From NCBI GenBank assembly GCA_008692225.1, contig VICG01000002.1:3553501-3617500 (forward strand): a stretch of 64,000 bases of DNA. The letters run 5' to 3'. Origin of the DNA: Monilinia fructicola (Eukaryota > Ascomycota > Leotiomycetes > Helotiales > Sclerotiniaceae). Position 1 is the first letter of the stretch; every line of letters begins with the position of its first letter. A model generated the notes under the pieces. The model worked only from the letters and a program-made list of their open reading frames with translations, was not told the origin of the DNA and ran no database searches. The position numbers and the translations under genes are program-made. Of this stretch, positions 34,559-46,607 are shown piece after piece.

Positions 34559-36851
34559 TCAAGGAATAACTCCACCGGCTGATGCAACTTCCTGGACTTC
34601 ACCCGTCTTTATTAACTTAGTAGGCTCACTTTCATAATTTGAAGCGTTTTCGGAGTTCCTCGCATCGCCATCTTCATAGGCGGTGTCTCTTTGTTGCTTC
34701 AACTCACGCTTGTGAAGGAATTGAATAAGCAAAATAGAGAGGAGGGCAGCAATGACGAATCCAAAAGTAGCTGGAAATCCACGACCTACGTAACGGAGTT
34801 AGATAGCTACTCTTATTCACAGCTACTCGGGGAAATACGTACGAAATGTAGGTGCTTCAGTCTGTGGAAAGATAACTATAGGGAGCCATGCTGCTACCTG
34901 TTTTTTAACAAGTTAGTAACACTCGCGAGGACTCAGGTATAAATCCACTTACGGCGTACTGGAGACCATTCATACTGCTTATTACAATGGCTCGTTCCTC
35001 GCTATCCCCTGCACATATCTCATTCGCCCAAGCATAACTAATCAGTGTTTATAGTCAGTTACTACGCGAATATTCATTTATCAGCGGTGCAACCTACAAC
35101 ACCGCAGTCATGATTTGAGCACCGTTTGTAAGAAAGGCAAACTCTTTCAGTTTGACGCTCTTAGGCCAAACGGCAAGAATACCATTGGGAATCAAGCCAT
35201 AAGTCTGCAAGAGTTAGCCTTTGCGCCTCATCTGGTAGTCAATGAATATCACTTACCAATGGTCCTATCACAAATGCAAACCGACTGCCAGTATAATCGG
35301 CGCCAAACCCCCATAGAATGACACAGAAAGCAGAGATCAAGCTAGCGCCTGAAGGAATCACATTTCGCAGAGTGACTGAGAACTTCTCGGCTTTGAGCCA
35401 AATGCCAAAATAACCACTTGCCGCACAACTGGTTCCATACAACTGTCGACGCGATTAATACAGATACACGAGAGGAGTAGATGAAGACCCACAATATAAC
35501 CGAGCACAAGCGCATACCATCCTATTCAACGCGTTAGAGGGCGGGCACAATTTCTCTTGTCAAATGACCATGATGACTTACTCCATCTTGTGAACATGCG
35601 CCTAATTTTGGCCCATGTTATTGGGACAGGAGGTGCTTTTCCTGCCTTTTCAACTCGTTCAACCGCAAGAGCACAGTCATTTTTGGTCAGATACCAGGCG
35701 CGTGTGGTGTGAGGTGTGTCTGGAAGGAGAAGGATTGTGGCAAGTCCTACCGGAACGGTCATAATCTAAATCCAGGAGGTAAGCAACAATAATAACCACT
35801 AGGGATAAAACACATACACCGCAGACGATATACAGCCATCGCCATCCTGCAAGACCGTGGCTTCCATTGAGATTTCTGTATACTGCAGCTTGCTAAAAAG
35901 ATCCGTGAGTATTGGGAATGCCAGGAGCTTGAATTTGCATACCAGATACCCACTGAATGCAGTTCCTAGGGGTGCAGTCATATGAAAGATCGCAATACGC
36001 TTAGCTATGAATAGGTGTCAGCGATGAGTAATCTTTCGGCAAGATACAATCCCTCAATCTGTCAATTCAAAACTTACCGAGCTCAGTCTTAGTATACCTA
36101 TGTTATTTCAGTTTACTACGCTCAATCGCAATGTAATATAAGTGGCACATACCATGAACCCAGAATAAAAAAGCATACATGGAAAAAATGAACTTTCAAA
36201 TAATCCGACGAAGAAACGAAAGACATAAAGCTGTGGGACGCTGTGCATTCCAGCTTGGGCAAAAGTAAAAGTCCCCCAACCAATTTCCATTAGACCTAGC
36301 CAGTAACTTGGTCGAACTTTTTGGATGATGAGAGTTGATGGAATTTGCATTATGGCATAGGCACAGGTATAGAATGTTCCCTGACAGTAAACGTAAGTAC
36401 TGAGTGATAGGTAGGGTACAAATCAAGGAAGCTCTCACGGCATATGTGTACTCATTTCCAAACATCTTCAAGTCCTCTTGCATACCACTATTTCGAAGGC
36501 TTGAGTTAGATTACCGGAACAGAAAGCCCATTTGCAGAGTAGACCCACCTCACATATGCATTTGTAAGGTTGTTTTGGTCGAGATATTTCAACTAGGATT
36601 GATCTAGTTCAGTATGATCGAAGACAAGCGCAGTGAAATAACAAGTCTGAAGCGCACTTACAAAGAAACCAAGGCATCCAATACTGAGGATAGCAGCATC
36701 TAGCTTTCTTAGAAGCTTCCGCTCTTCGATGGACTTCAAATGCGTGTCGGTATCCCATATGAACGACCGAAACTTCGCAATGAATGTCAATATCTAGCAG
36801 CGATAGGGTATCTAGAAAACTTACCGATTTATTGGCTACTTCCTGAGCCAT
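34559..36851 (-). CDS. MFS transporter, anion:cation symporter (Dal5/Liz1-like) family
   Basis: Plasma-membrane permease of the allantoate/pantothenate/nicotinate-type fungal ACS family; the substrate cannot be told from sequence. Fifteen exons give about 494 aa. From the start these are 36851-36825, 36772-36662, 36592-36549, 36487-36439, 36380-36153, 36097-36078 (20 nt), 36004-35943, 35892-35818, 35765-35582, 35521-35493, 35442-35257, 35204-35101, 35037-34953, 34897-34843 and 34785-34559. Family signatures are DAAILSIGCLGFFLKYLDQ, NNLTNAYVSGMQEDLKMFG, YWLGLMEIGWG, RFFVGLFESSFFP, GWRWLYIVCG, TVPVGLATILLLPDTP and TYAWANEICAGDSEERAI-like VYAWANEICAGD. The total is one base over a multiple of three. 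Removing one T at 36157-36158 gives the expected SGSWYTKTEL. It stands alone beside accessory genes, with no obvious pathway partner. Confidence 0.88.
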
Positions 36852-38080
36852 GATTCCTGAGAAGAGATGCCAGATGACAGTGAAGATGTATTTTTTTAAG
36901 GAAAAGAAAAGATCACTACCATAATAAACTATATAAAAGAAACGATCGTGATAAATCTTGGATAGCCAAAAGCATTTCGGCCACTGGTATGTTGCGTGCT
37001 TGAATTTTGCTATCACATCATTATTTCGATATCAATGGCTGCATGATGTTGGATTGATATTGGTTGAATATCCGCACTCTTGGCGCACAGATGTGCATTC
37101 CACCCACCCTTGGTGTCTAGATGCGCATCCCACGCATGAATGCGGGGCGGTCCTTGTCATACCCCGGGATATACGGTGATAACTCCAAAAAGGAACGGCT
37201 GTATATTAAACTTGTTGTATAGATATACAGAAATGGGTCAGACTAATGCAACAACAACTTCCCCCTGAGAACAGGTTAACGGATGAGTCTACTTCACAAA
37301 AATGAATGATTGAAGTGATCTGTATGGCCTTCTTTCTTTATCCGATGCAACGTAATATGGAGTAAGTTGGGGTCACAGGAGTAGCAGATTCAATACCCGA
37401 TGATAAGTCTTAGTCGTCCAAGTTGCATGATTGGTCCCCGTTCTTTGACCCATTCTTGGGGAAAGGAGGATACATCAGGAGAGCCGCCATAGAGAAACAT
37501 TGATGAGATCCCACTCCCGGAAATGCAGTTATGTCTACAAGTAGGTATTCGGGAAACTGAATCGACCAGGATTGAATTCTTCTGATCTTTGTAGATAGGA
37601 GCGGAGTAGCTCATGATGCATGCAAGTAGTTTGCAGGAACTGGCGACTATCCAAAATCTTGGAATACTCACGAGAGCCCCACTTGTCGGCCGCGTCGGCC
37701 GCCATTTCCGCAGAATTCTGATGGACTATCAAGCCCATATTTTCATAATGGATGTACAGTACGTTGATAACGTTTGAAAAATCTTGTTGTCATTTCAGGG
37801 GGCTTTCTCTTCCTTGAGAGCTATCGGTACGTTTTCAATCTCTGTTGAGAATAGACTATGATAGAATATTTCAAAATAACTCGAGAAGCTACCGTGAAAG
37901 ATTCGCATTGATGTCTGAATCATCAGGTTCCATGAATGTAGAAGTTGAGTATCTTTTTGACATCTAAAGGTACCCAAGATAAAAGCTGAGGCTCTTGTGT
38001 GACTTTGCAATATATCAATAGCATTGTTCTTTCAATGAAACGATAAGAAGAAATCAACTGTAAGTTCTCGGGATTCGATC
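36852..38080. other. AT-rich spacer, no supported gene
   Basis: Upstream of the MFS gene. ORFs at 37390-37740 on the minus strand have no motif, and a workable splice model was not found. Confidence 0.45.
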
Positions 38081-38109
38081 CCACTTGCTTTGTTTCTGTT
38101 CCATTATCT

Positions 38110-38573
38110 ACGTATACCTCACTTCTAATACTCAAATAGTAGTAACTAAGGAATGCTGCCATCTCAACTTTTCCTTATCAGAAAGGTATAAAAAGACATA
38201 CTTACAGAAAGAATATGATTCTATTGGCTTCTTGATATTTGACAAGGTAAGATACTTTGAAGAAAATAAGTCAATCTTAGTGGTCTCCCTATTTTGTCCC
38301 ATCTATTAGCGAAGAGTCAACCTGGAAACCTTGATTGCACCAAGCCAGCTCCGCACAGAGTATCTCAAGAAATTGAATCCGTGTATGACCATTCAATTGC
38401 ACCAAGTTCACGGCTTAGATTTTCAGTCTATCTACAACTGCATCTCTCCAAATAACTCGTTATGTCCTCCAGCCAGCACAGGTCAGGATGTGCTTGAAAA
38501 GCTTTACTGGGAGATCATGTTTCCTGTTGCAAATTCCAGTGGTCATCAGCTCGAAGCCGAAGCATCTGCATAG
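38110..38573 (+). pseudogene. Coding remnant or unrecognised two-exon gene piece
   Basis: An open segment ending ...EYDSIGFLIFDK at 38246 joins in frame through a good 63-bp intron (GTAAGAT to TATTAG, 38247-38309). It continues to 38310-38573 (RRVNLETLIAPSQLRTEYL... FPVANSSGHQLEAEASA, stop). No ATG in frame was found upstream. It could be the 3' half of a decayed gene. No family was recognised. Confidence 0.35.
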
Positions 38574-38848
38574 CTGGATAATTTAATAAACAGATGCAAG
38601 AAGTCTTCGCAAAAAATGTAATCTTGACAGCCAGTAGTAGTAGTATCAAATCTATGGATATGGTGCTTTCAGCTCCTCCAGTCAATAAGAACAGAGGCAA
38701 AAAAAAATAAAAAATACCAAAGATCATACATCTGCGGTTATAGGGTAGCTCAAACTCCTCTTTGAACGAATACAATCGTTACTGATAGTTGTCTGATGTT
38801 GTAGAAACTAGCCCGGCACCTCCTCCTTCAACCAAGGAAATTTAGATC

Positions 38849-39159
38849 ATGAAACCCCTTGAAGCTCTGAATGGGTCCATTGTTGCTTACGAACAAACTG
38901 AATATTCTACCACTGATGAGAAGCTCGCTTTCCGGACTATTTCTATTCTGCCTGAACTTTTCTTGAAATCCAAACCTGCTGTCGGCTCTACGATTCGTTC
39001 TATGGTAACCATCCATATCCGCCTGAGAGAGATGAAAGCATCATCTTTGACCCCCAAACATCAACGGCACCTAAGAAATTCTTCCCATATTTCAGGATTG
39101 TATATATTGAGGAGTTTTTGGGATCTATAGTGGCTCAGTCACGGAATGAGAATGCTTGA
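38849..39159 (+). pseudogene. Coding remnant with a frameshift
   Basis: A good ATG frame (MKPLEALNGSIVAYEQTEY... LFLKSKPAVGSTI) continues in the next frame after about 39000 as YGNHPYPPERDESIIFDP... FFPYFRIVYIEEFLG, ending with TGA at 39157-39159. One missing base near 38995-39005 joins them. Together this would be about 103 aa. The composition looks coding but no family was recognised. It may be a small gene with a consensus error or part of a decayed larger gene. Confidence 0.4.
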
Positions 39160-39552
39160 TTAAAGATACATCAGAGAACTTCATGGAGTTCATCAAGGCC
39201 AGGCTTATATGTACCAAATATCGAAAGGTATTGTTTTCGGACGAGAAATAGTAACAGATATTCAAAAAATTTATTGCTCGGATGTTTACCTTTTCCAAGC
39301 TTCTTGAAGCATCCTTTGATACTGAGGATGTCTACCAAACAATGTTTACTCTCTGTTGGTGAGAGGGACTGAAAGAGCCTGCAGTCATGTCCATGAACTT
39401 CAACCCTCACGAGACGGTGATTCTCCAAGCCTCCTGGAGCATACAGAGTCAGCATTACAGTTTCGAGTCGAAGTTGACCAGGTATGTTGGGTTGATTAGA
39501 TGAAATCTTCCATAAAGTTGACATTCTGACTTATACCACAACGGTACAGTGA

Positions 39553-39970
39553 GAAGAATAAAGATATTCGGTCTATCCACAGAACTATAGAAGATCCTCA
39601 AGATTGCCAACACTTCATATTCAAAAAGGCAGTAGTCTTACGAACATTTCCACTCCTTGTGATAATTTACAAAGACAAACTCCATGTCTCACTTGGAGGT
39701 TTGGCGGATGACCTCATTTGCGATCCAGATATTTCAATTCACAGAAAAACTTCGTTCAAATGTACTGCTATCTACATTCAGGCATTGATGAAGTCATCCT
39801 TCATGAGAGATAAAACTCCTTATGATAGCATAACTACCAGTCCCGCAAGACTGCGTCGATCGTTCAGGCATCTTAGGTTTTGGGCAGAAAGTCCATCCAG
39901 AGTTTTGTTTGGCAAAAAAATACATGATTTGACTGAACTTGCTTTATTTCTGCGGGTGAAAAAAAAATAG
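39553..39970 (+). pseudogene. Coding remnant, 3' part of unknown gene
   Basis: An open frame of about 139 codons without an early ATG (KNKDIRSIHRTIEDPQDC... VVLRTFPLLVIIYKDKLHV... AESPSRVLFGKKIHDLTEL) ends at 39970 in a lysine run. Shorter open pieces with splice-like borders lie at 39170-39490. It may belong with the fragment at 38849. No family was recognised. Confidence 0.35.
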
Positions 39971-41570
39971 TTTATAAATCTTTCGGTAAGTTGCCTCGAA
40001 TATATCATAATTTATAATCATTTCAATGTAGAATACTCCAAATATAGCTAGATACTGGCAGACTATCCAACTACTACCTCCGAAAATAGCAAAGAATCAG
40101 AGCTGTGGTGCTTATTAGTCATGCATCGAGTAAAGCCTACCAATGACTAATTGCTATTCAAGACGGCACGTAATGTTTGTTTCTGTATATTGGTGACAAG
40201 AGCTATGGTGATTGATCTTTGTTTGTCATTGAATCTTCAACATAGAGACTTCTTGTGCTGCGACTTTCCCATTTACTACATATGAAGATAATCGTCCACA
40301 AAGTTGCTATTGTATGCGCCAATTTCGAAATAAGCCACTGGATGTTGGCTTCCCCCAAAGCTCAGCCCGGTTCAAGATTGACTTTTGTAAGACTTTGCAA
40401 CTATTCATACTAATCACATCCCAAAACATCTCATAGTCTATGGGAATAAGAAGACAATACATGTTATGTAACAATGACCAAAGAAAGTGTGCTCGAACGA
40501 GAGGCTGATTAGATTAGATTAGATTAAGGTTTCGCTTATTGTTGAGACGAGATAGGGGGTGTCCACTTATTATCTTCATAATTGTTTGCTTGGTCGTCTT
40601 ATTAATACTTGACACTGATACGGTAATTTGTTTTTCTTCGACCAATAAATGAATGCATGAAAGAAGGATTTTAGTTTTATCTCCAATATACTACAGGCAC
40701 TCGATGCCTACTTAGTAAAATTAGATATTGTAGGGTTATCCATGGATATACACGATCATAGTCCAACCTATCACTAGTAGCAGCTACCACAGCACTTCAA
40801 GCTTGTAGTTCGACCACTACGTCACAGATTTAGTATTTTCACATTAGTAAGATCCAGATCTGAGTTTGACATTGTAAAAAAATGCATATAATAGCTGTCC
40901 GAGGCCATACACATAATTGAATAATTCTCATAGCCTTCAAACGAGGGTACATTCTCGTCTATTGGCTACTTAATTCAATATGTTCCATTTCATTTATCTA
41001 ATGTATCCGTTTTATCTAAAATCATACGGTGCGCCATCTGATCTACCTACCATTTCGTTCTCTTCTATTAGAAAAGACTCGGGGTGCCAAGCGTCACTAT
41101 CCTTCGAGTGATTTGATGGGAAACCGATGATGTTTTTCCTTTTACAAGGCTATTAAATTAATGGTTATGGTTAGCTCTGGTGTAATGTTGAATTTATCTT
41201 TAGAGAAACGTAGGGTAAGATGTCTTTGGAAAATGCCATTCTAAGAGGAAATACTTTGAGTTTTTTTTTGTACAGTGAAAGACAATATGTATTCAACTGC
41301 TAATAAAATTCCTGATAAGAATTGCGAATAAGATTTCATCTATCTCTATCTCTATCTCCTCCCAACAAACGGCTCTGGGCATTCTTCGAGCTGTGAACCA
41401 GCCAAGCAGCCAAATAGTAACGCGCGCTAAAAATACACAAATGAATTGAATAAAATATTATTTAAGAAGAGGTCTAGAAGAAAATGCAAAGGCGAAAGTT
41501 AATTAAAAAGTTGCTGACGGGCCTGGGAGCCTCAAGCCAGGTAGTTTTGTTCTTGTCCAGTGACAAGAAG
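39971..41570. other. AT-rich spacer
   Basis: No ORF of 60 codons or more lies wholly within it apart from antisense of the remnant above. It probably includes the chitinase 3' UTR (CTATCTCTATCTC run near 41340). Confidence 0.5.
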
Positions 41571-43166
41571 CTAAGAGGGATTGCATTGCGAATACCAAAC
41601 ACTGTATAAGACGCAAGTTGTTCCTCCTGTACAAATTGTACCACCGTTCCAACCTATTCCACCACATTGATTCCATGGATTTACCAGGCCACCGCCGCTA
41701 GGCGGGCTCGGGCTCGGGCTCGGGGTCGTGCTAGTGGTTGTTACGGTTATGAGACTTGAGCTAGGAGTCGTGGTAGTTATAGGATTAATATAAGTAACAG
41801 TTGTGAGAGTCGAGCTTGGAGTTGTAGTAGCTGGAGTTGTCGGCGTCGTCGTAGGAGTCGTCGTAGGAGTGGGAGTCGTCGTAGGAGTAGGAGTCGTCGT
41901 AGGAGTAGTGGTGTAGGTTATGGGGACCGTGCTTGTAGTAACGGGTACTGTTCCTGGCGAGTCCCCAAGATTTTTATCGATGGCATCGAGATACCCAGGA
42001 TTGGCGTAGAGTTGAGTGATATCCCACATCATAACACCACCAAAACTAGAGAAGGTTTTTGAATACGCGATGACACCTTCAAGACCAGTTGCAGATGTAT
42101 AGCCAGAACCAGCACCCGTATTGGCAGGTATTCCTAGCATGATTTTGACGTTGGGGTTCAGAGATACGGTCTTGGCCCAAGTATCCCAAGTTTCAAAGTT
42201 AAAGCTGTTTTGGCTATATGCGCCGGGTACATATGATTGGACCCCGCAGTAGTTATTGTAGAATTGTACCCAGACAACGTCAAATGATACTGCTCCAGCT
42301 AACATGGGTCCATCGGCGGCATCAGGGTAGGGGCACTGTGGAGCGGCTGAGAGAATCCAGGTCTTGGACTTATTTGCATTCATTAGCGAGCGGAGTTGAT
42401 TTGCGAATGCTGGCATATTTGAATTTCCGCTTTCAAAGTCCATGTCGAAACCATCGATAACAGCGGTTCCAAATGGCCGTGCTACATCTGGGTCGTATGG
42501 TCCAAACCATGACCAAACATTATTTGCACCGGTAATCGCAGCAGCATCAGACGTAAAGCCACCTTCGCTATAAGTGGCACCGCCAATGGTAAGTAGAATT
42601 GTCTTGCCGTATGTTTCCTGGCACATAGTGATGTCGGCTCTAGAAAAGAAAGATATTCAGACAGTGTACTGGAAGTAAAGGTAAACGCAGATCCTTACTC
42701 GAGCTCTGAGCAGTAAAAGAGTGAAGACCCTGCAATTGCCGTGCATATATCTCCTTGATTTGCGAAGTCGAGAACTGGTTTATTGATGGAATATAAGAAT
42801 GCCAGTGGAATGATCTTAGATTCCAGTTAGAATTGTTCAGGAATATCTATGCTAGGACATATATGTACATCAATCTCCGCATCTGGTTTTCGTCAGGTTG
42901 TTGGCATGTAGAATTCAGCTTTGGGGACTTACTTGCGCAATAATAAGAAAGGCGTTGCTGCTCAAAAGCACCAGTTCCTTGACCGTATGAGTTTTGTCCT
43001 ATCCCGTGTTAGTTGAAACTCGAAGTCCATCGTATCAAGGAGTCCAGGTAAGCTTACCCCAATACACAGCAATGTTACTTTGTGAAGCAGCGTTAAAGCC
43101 AGCAATTGCGGAAGGAACACTGGCCAGCACTCCCACTAAAGGCACAAGATTGAAGAATGAAAGCAT
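41571..43166 (-). CDS. Secreted GH18 chitinase with C-terminal CBM1
   Basis: Endochitinase of glycoside hydrolase family 18 (class III type), secreted. Exons 43166-43058, 42998-42933, 42882-42869 (14 nt), 42814-42699 and 42639-41571 give 457 aa. A signal peptide (MLSFFNLVPLVGVLASVPS) is followed by NIAVYWGQNSYGQGTG. The TILLTIGG motif comes next, then the catalytic DGFDMDFE, in which the last Glu is the proton donor. WVQFYNNYCGV and GGVMMWDI complete the barrel. A Thr/Pro-rich linker of about 100 residues, probably O-glycosylated, leads to a fungal carbohydrate-binding module (NPWNQCGGIGWNGGTICTGG to WYSQCNP, four Cys). The 14-nt micro-exon supplies NAEID between YYCA and IIPLAFL. The enzyme may remodel the fungal wall or digest external chitin. 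Confidence 0.93.
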
Positions 43167-46100
43167 GGCAAATAAGGATGTATGTGAAGCAGAGTATCCT
43201 ATGAGATGAAATAGAATTAAGATGAATGGGAGGATTCGAGAAGTTCGATGAGTCAAACCTCGAGTCCTTCAAAGTGTTCCTCATTCTGAGATAGAGTAAT
43301 CTACCTGACTTCTTATACTTACGACCCCCGTTTCTATCATCGATAATCAGACCTTCAAAGATCAGTGAATTTGTGGTACCTGACAAGGTGACCAAACCTT
43401 ACCCAGATAAATGAGTATTTCAAATCGTAACATATCAATCGAGTGTCACAAAACATATCAATCGAGTATTAACTTGAAGGTAAAAGGTCAAACGACAACA
43501 TCTTCGATTTCCTGGATTTAAGATTTACACATTCCAACGCCTAGTGGTGTCCGCTCCAGACCCACCAGACCATTGCTCAAGGAGGTAAGGGGGTGCCGAA
43601 ATGACTTCTCATTGATGAAATCCAATATATGTGGGTTTAAAACTTCATATATTCTTTGCATTGGAAATGTGGCATTGCACGGAAACTGAAGAGTTCATTC
43701 CTGAAGGATTGAAGTTATGATGCATTTCAAGCTTCTCCGGGCACATGTAAGCTATTGAATATCAAATGCCCGGTCGATCATCAAGGGTGGAAAGATTGCC
43801 GATAAGCCACTTGGAGGGATAAAAATACATTAAATGCAACAAATACATCCAATTCGAAAGACGTTGATGAAATAAATTGCGATAAATTTGTGTAAATAAG
43901 AGTGAAAAGGATATTGTAACGTTACTCGATGATACGATCATATAGATATTATATTGTCGAGTCAAACTTTGAGGCCACGCTGAAAGAAAGGCAGAGTAGA
44001 TGCAATGTTTCAACCCAGTCAGCAGGCTTCTGCCGAAGGAATGAATGATGGATCCAAATTCATCGACAGGCCCCTTTGCGATAAGACGAGAGCAAGAAGA
44101 GTCCAAAGTATCCACGGATGTATGCAAAGATTTGATCTCTTCCCGATAAAGTTGTCATGTCGGTGTTCCACGAGATGAATGATATCAATAATATGGATTG
44201 TTCCATCGTGATGATAATTTATCATTAGTACGCGGTGATGTCGCACGCGGAAAGAAGCCAAAGGCTTCATGGTAGAACTTCGGCGATAATCAGGAGGCTA
44301 ACCATGAAGGTTATCAACATACTAATATCAATAGCCAGCTGGTCAACGATCAGACTAGAAACAAACGAACAAATGAACAGATGAACAGATGAACAGATGA
44401 CAAATGAGAAATGAACAAATGAACAAATGAACGAACCAAGCCAAGAAGGCTGGGAGGCTGGGAGGGAAGAAGTGTTCATGGATATTACTCGAGTATTTTG
44501 CTTCAATAATATCTCCTGCGTATATTAATAACCTTGCTGTAGAACTAATTATATCATCAGCACCCGTCATCCGATGAACGTCTACTCCACAATGTTGGAG
44601 ATCAACTACTCCAGCCACTTCAGCCACTCTAGCCACTTCAGCTACTGGCAATACTGTATAAGATGATATCGTGGTAGCACCTAAAATTATCTATTCGAGT
44701 AAGAGCTAAAAGTGAAGGAACAACCGAGTTCTTAGCTGATGTCTCCAATTTGTCCAATTGACTCCCGACCGTCGGCAGGTACCAGAAGTTATAAGTGCAA
44801 TCACGTGATGAATATCGGCACAGAATGAACCTTCCGTCATACTTGACTAGGTACCATGAAGTGATCGTGCTCTAGGATCGCATTTTATTAATATCAATAA
44901 AATATCAAATTAGGTTGCTTACAGACTGTAGGTTGGTGTTCTTGAGGTGATACTGTGAAACGTGATCGGAGCCCCCACATCTTGGATAGTAGATCTGCTT
45001 ATGTCATCGTCGTTTATAAGTGCCGAACTCAAACTTCACCTCAATTATCAATTTATCATTGCAACCAAAGAGAGGAAGGAAACCTCGCACTCCATCTTTG
45101 AACACCACTTTTCATTTGACGAGATAACACTATGAAATCGACCCTTGGTCTTAACCTCATCGAACTAAAAATCTGGCCAGGAAAACAACCGTATGATTAA
45201 AGTCATCATTATACCAGGTTATTGGTCTTTATACGTAGCATGAACGTCCCATTTACCAGCCACGCTGTTCTGCCCTTTATTAATTCCAATCATTGCATTT
45301 TCACCATATTTCAGTAACATTATGTGCAAGTGTACTGGTCGATTCTAGTCACCACTTCTGTTCAGATGATGATTTAGCAATACTAAAGAGTATATGGTTC
45401 AAAATTGGGATAAGCGTTACACTTACCAAGTATCATCGACTTGGTCTACTTCTTGTACTTTGTGAAATCGTTCATTGGCTATCTATTTGGGTGGTATTCA
45501 AACGTAAGAGTTCGGAGTATTGGGGCTCGAAAAGGGACTTGGAATTATTAGTTGCTCCTCCGGAACTTCAGCATCTGTTCCTAAAACTCCCAAAACTACT
45601 GTCAATTCCTTAGCGTTGCCTTTCACTTCTTTTTTTCCCGAAACCTTTATGCTGGTGCGAGCTTGACAATCCCTTCATCTAGTATGATGGTTCCATATTC
45701 AACTGATGTCGATGCTAGTTGAAGATCTTCAGGCACGGAGCTCGGGGAATGTGCGTCTCTCTAGCTATATAATTGTTTGATAGCATCTTCAAGTTTCTGG
45801 CTATTGTCTGAAAGCTTTGTGACTGGTGTCAAGAAGGAAGCTATGTACTTCTGGAAAGATTTTGTGGGCCATTAACAGTGATGATGATAATGATGTTTTT
45901 TTGATTTTTCTAGGAGGGGGGAAGGGGAGGGGTTGGAAATACAGTCGAAGGATTTGATCTCAGGTAAAGAATGTGGAATACATTCGTAGTTACGAGTAAA
46001 TGCTGGAAAGATGTGGCTCTTGGAAAAGAAAGAACTATTGATGCAGGGTTTTGCTGCATAAAAAGCATCCTGTTTTGAAGTATAGCGGTTCTTTGTCCGT

Positions 46101-46607
46101 TCATTACGCAGTCACATAACATTCCAGTAAGAGATTCATAGATCTAGGTTTTTACCCGACTGCATTTCACACCCCTCCGTCACTTGTAAGTTTGAAGGGT
46201 CAATAGTAGAACCAAGCTGGTTTTCAATTTCTTAGAAAGTTTTCGATTAAAACGTACGATCTCAGCATTGAACATCAAATCAGTTTCATAAGCATATTAA
46301 AGAAATTCTCGTGAAGTTGAGATCACTAATTGCAAATTTTCAGCACCTGGTACTCTTCAAAGAACTTGGTAATAATCTCCTATTCTAGACTAAAACTAGC
46401 CAGCCTACTACGGATCGAGACGTGAAAACCTGCGCACGAATATTTTTCCGCTGTCTGTCATCTGCCAACTTGACGTCACGAAGATATACAAACCACCAGT
46501 TTGGCATAGGATGTTACTCTATTACCCCCGAGCCCACCTCTAAGCACTTACCTCACATTTACATAAGTCTCAAAGGGCCGCTTCTGTAAGAGGAGCAACG
46601 AACACTT
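43167..46607. other. 3.4-kb spacer, no gene seen
   Basis: The chitinase promoter side and a long AT-rich region. It contains a GAACAAAT/GAACAGAT octamer array at about 44362-44432 and a dispersed-repeat copy near 45028-45075 matching 29530-29585. ORFs at 43762-44127 and 45293-45613 lack motifs; the latter has hydrophobic stretches but no start context or homology that I recognise. Confidence 0.45.

Noticed and set aside
37390..37740. Possible minus-strand gene (MGLIVHQNSAEMAADAADKWG...)
   Set aside because: A GTGAGT donor follows, but no downstream exon in frame with coding character was found.
38060..38085. Sequence GGGATTCGATCCCAC resembling a tRNA T-arm
   Set aside because: No matching acceptor, D- or anticodon stem is present at the right distances.
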